In this document: piece after piece, positions 7,080 to 9,033 of the stretch
Layout: each line of letters begins with the position of its first letter
Numbering within the stretch: position 1 is the first letter of the stretch
From: Clostridiales bacterium
Lineage (GTDB): Bacteria; Bacillota; Clostridia; Oscillospirales; CAG-272
DNA length: 9,033 nucleotides
Assembly (NCBI GenBank): GCA_012511425.1
Contig: JAAZGC010000195.1
Span: forward strand, 1-9,033
Direction of reading: 5' to 3'
Translations under genes and position numbers: made by a program
Notes under the pieces: model-generated
Told to the model about the DNA's origin: nothing
What the model saw: the letters and a program-made list of their open reading frames with translations, nothing else
The model's database searches: none

Positions 7080-8588
7080 ATGAAAAATCAGCGCTTTAAA
7101 ACACTCGCCGTCATTTTATCGGTTATGCTTCTTGCCATCCAATTATTTTCCTGTAGTGACAAAACTGAATCGCCAGCCATCCTCTCGGATACAACCGCAT
7201 CCGTCGCTTCGGATGCAGAAGGCGAAACAACGACAGAACCCGAAGAAACTGCTCCGGATTATGATCCCAAAATCGCACCTTATGACAGCGGTGGGCATAT
7301 ATTCAATATTCTCTACAACGGTAACGACTTTGAACCGAATCTTGATTTCGCCGCCGTAGAGCTTAACGGAGAAGCGCTGAACGACGCAATTTTCATGCGT
7401 AATTCCAAGCTCAATGAAAAATATAACATGGAAATAAAAGCAACGTTCAAGGATGACGGCACGATCGTTTCTTCTGTTTCAAAGGCAGTAAAAGCCGGAA
7501 CACCCGACTTCGATATGGTAGAGGTTAACGGCAACTTTTCAATGAACCTGGCCATTGCCGGCGTATCCTGTGATCTCGATAATATTCCGTATATTGATTT
7601 CGAAAAACCATATTGGAACAGTTTCATGCTTGACGGTTCGTCTATCGGCGGCAAAAACTACTTTGTATACGGCGATATGAACATACACGCTCTCGGCGCG
7701 ACTCCCTGCACACTCTTCAACAAAGTGGTTCACGCAAATTACGGTTTCGAAGATCTTTACACAATTGTGAGAGAAGGCCGCTGGACATTCGATTCGATGG
7801 GCGAGATGATAAAAGCCGTAACATCGGATTTGGACGGAGACGGCAAAATAACCCAGCTTGATACTTTGGGATTTATAGGAAATACCTTTGTTATAGACTG
7901 CTTCTTATCCGGAACCGGATATCAGACCATTCCGAAAGATGAAAACGACCTTCCATACCTTGCAATCGACAATCCCGAATATATAAACGTAGTTGACTCT
8001 ATCGTTACCCTCTGCAAATACGATAACGGCACCTATATCTGCGACAGGTATGCCGGAGTCGACCGCGAATACGCCCCGATGGATGCTTTGGCTGCAGACA
8101 GAGCTTTGTTCTGGATTGCGAACCTTAAGGGTGTTGAGCGTATGCGAAACATGATCTCCGACTTTGGAATCGTTCCGATTCCCAAACTCAACGAAATACA
8201 GCAGGATTATAAAATACACTATCAGGCTAATATCGGTGCGGCAATTTCCATCCCCCTGGTAGTTGCGGATCAGGATCTCGTCGGAATGGTGCTTGAAGAC
8301 TGCGCTTATATGTCGGATCAAACGGTTCAGCCGGCTTATATCGAAACACTGCTTAAGGGAAAGTTCCTCCGTGACGATGCCTCTGAAGAAACCATGCGCA
8401 TTATGCTTTCGAGCTACTACGCTGATCTTGGTTTCATGCTGAACGGTCAGGGAATAGACATTCTAACACAGCTCAGAACCCTTGTTTCGAAAGAAAGCAC
8501 CGATGTCGCATCAAAAATCGCAAAACTTAATACTTCGTATCAAAAGAAGCTTGATAAAGTCATTGCCACTTATGAAAACGCAGAATAA
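7080..8588 (+). CDS. Lipoprotein extracellular solute-binding protein, likely carbohydrate ABC transporter
   Basis: A 502-residue membrane-anchored binding protein that would capture a solute, probably a saccharide, outside the cell for an ABC importer. It has a lipoprotein signal peptide with lipobox LFSC (Cys25), a disordered Ser/Thr/Glu linker (about 26-66, with ETTTEP at 49-54), then a two-lobed binding domain starting with GGHIFNILYNG (71-81). DLDGDGKITQLD (250-261) matches the 12-residue EF-hand-type calcium loop (Asp at 1, 3, 5 and 12). DFGIVPIPKLNE (361-372) is a typical segment of family 1 solute-binding proteins. AAAGGA (7067-7072) precedes the ATG by seven bases. It follows the interrupted paralogue by 57 bases and probably shares its promoter. 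No permease or ATPase gene is visible, so ligand and transporter partners remain open. A strong hairpin follows the stop. Confidence 0.9.
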   Translation: MKNQRFKTLAVILSVMLLAIQLFSCSDKTESPAILSDTTASVASDAEGETTTEPEETAPDYDPKIAPYDSGGHIFNILYNGNDFEPNLDFAAVELNGEALNDAIFMRNSKLNEKYNMEIKATFKDDGTIVSSVSKAVKAGTPDFDMVEVNGNFSMNLAIAGVSCDLDNIPYIDFEKPYWNSFMLDGSSIGGKNYFVYGDMNIHALGATPCTLFNKVVHANYGFEDLYTIVREGRWTFDSMGEMIKAVTSDLDGDGKITQLDTLGFIGNTFVIDCFLSGTGYQTIPKDENDLPYLAIDNPEYINVVDSIVTLCKYDNGTYICDRYAGVDREYAPMDALAADRALFWIANLKGVERMRNMISDFGIVPIPKLNEIQQDYKIHYQANIGAAISIPLVVADQDLVGMVLEDCAYMSDQTVQPAYIETLLKGKFLRDDASEETMRIMLSSYYADLGFMLNGQGIDILTQLRTLVSKESTDVASKIAKLNTSYQKKLDKVIATYENAE

Positions 8589-8600
8589 TATTATCTAAAT

Positions 8601-8641
8601 AAACAGCGCCGTCCGTTTTTAAATGCCGGACGGCGCTGTTT
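8601..8641. terminator. Strong 15-bp hairpin, probable bidirectional terminator
   Basis: AAACAGCGCCGTCCG (8601-8615) pairs perfectly with CGGACGGCGCTGTTT (8627-8641) around an 11-base loop. The A-run at one foot and T-run at the other give a short U-tail on either strand. It lies between the convergent solute-binding protein and SIS-domain genes and would stop transcription from both sides. Confidence 0.88.
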
Positions 8642-8664
8642 CGATACTTATATTGTGATTTTTA

Positions 8665-9033
8665 TCACCAACCGAACTTCTGATAATTGGGTTCGACAAC
8701 CTCTTTGTTATAATCGCTGCCGCCGGGGAAATTAGCTGATTTTAATATACCCGGAGTGATACCTTTTTCGAGCAGTTTTTCAACAGCCACCGAGGTAATG
8801 CTCCACATAATATAATTGGAGCCCATCCCCGATGCGGCGCCGAATTTCGCTTCTATTCCGTCGACATCAAGCATGGCTTCGGCTGCCGGAGCGCAGTTGT
8901 CGAGTGTCAAAGTTGCGATTTCATAAAGCTTTTTTCCTGAGGGATGTACCGGATCAACCTTTACGGCATACTCCATCGAAGTAAAGGCGATTACTTTTAT
9001 ACCGAGCTTTACGGCTTCATAAGCAAGATCAAC
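8665..9033 (-). CDS. SIS-domain sugar isomerase-like protein (UPF0309 type), C-terminal part, cut by window edge
   Basis: The last 122 residues of a protein whose start lies beyond base 9033; the frame is open to the edge, so the internal Met at 8976 is not the true start. The sequence resembles the C-terminal half of the uncharacterised SIS_2/UPF0309 'sugar isomerase domain' proteins, which are about 240-250 residues long. Supporting features are GIKVIAFTSMEYA (the strand after the phosphosugar-binding loop), VHPSGKKLYEIATLTLDNC, and a C-terminal ANFPGGSDYN followed by a tyrosine-containing tail. SIS domains bind phosphosugars, and family members are thought to be isomerases or phosphosugar-sensing proteins, but their reaction is not established. 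Expected to be cytoplasmic. It may belong to a separate sugar-use operon to the right, converging on the solute-binding protein genes. Confidence 0.8.
   Translation of the reverse strand, partial: VDLAYEAVKLGIKVIAFTSMEYAVKVDPVHPSGKKLYEIATLTLDNCAPAAEAMLDVDGIEAKFGAASGMGSNYIMWSITSVAVEKLLEKGITPGILKSANFPGGSDYNKEVVEPNYQKFGW

Noticed and set aside
8665..8976. A complete small 103-residue gene starting at the ATG at 8976
   Set aside because: The frame is open without a stop to the window edge, and the residues upstream of this Met fit the SIS fold, so it is an internal Met of a longer gene.

Overview
The window looks like chromosomal DNA from an anaerobic Firmicute of the Clostridia, probably a gut or rumen relative of the Oscillospiraceae. 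This is inferred from the moderate GC content, AGGAGG-type ribosome binding sites, consensus sigma-A promoters, and lipoprotein solute-binding proteins with Thr/Glu-rich 'ETTTEP' linkers. The theme is uptake and breakdown of sugars or glycosides. No RNA gene, transposon, CRISPR array or phage gene was seen, and no gene-free stretch exceeds about 165 bases.

Layout. (1) Bases 1-1460, minus strand: a two-gene operon with an OYE-family flavin oxidoreductase carrying a C-terminal cysteine cluster, followed by a short-chain dehydrogenase/reductase cut by the window edge. (2) Bases 1461-1623: a compact divergent control region with two near-consensus promoters facing away from each other and several related repeats. 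(3) Bases 1624-2766, plus strand: a PfkB-family sugar kinase ending at a GC-rich hairpin that probably terminates both it and the convergent gene. (4) Bases 2818-5385, minus strand: a complete cytoplasmic GH78 alpha-L-rhamnosidase. (5) Bases 5386-5549: a second divergent control region with a LacI-operator-like palindrome next to the rhamnosidase promoter. (6) Bases 5550-8588, plus strand: two tandem paralogous lipoprotein solute-binding proteins. The first is interrupted by one in-frame TAA at codon 59; the second is intact. (7) A strong 15-bp hairpin, then the 3' part of a SIS-domain sugar isomerase-like gene on the minus strand that runs off the right edge.

How they may work together (inference). 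Solute-binding lipoproteins would capture a saccharide or small glycoside for an ABC importer whose permease and ATPase are not in this window. The cytoplasmic rhamnosidase would remove terminal rhamnose. The PfkB kinase and SIS protein would handle the released sugar or sugar phosphate, and the OYE/SDR pair would act on an unsaturated or carbonyl-containing intermediate, possibly an aglycone. No substrate is established by the sequence.

The observations most worth a second look are the single-stop lesion in the first solute-binding protein, the symmetric divergent promoter region at 1478-1596, and the single-domain OYE protein with an iron-sulfur-type cysteine pattern.
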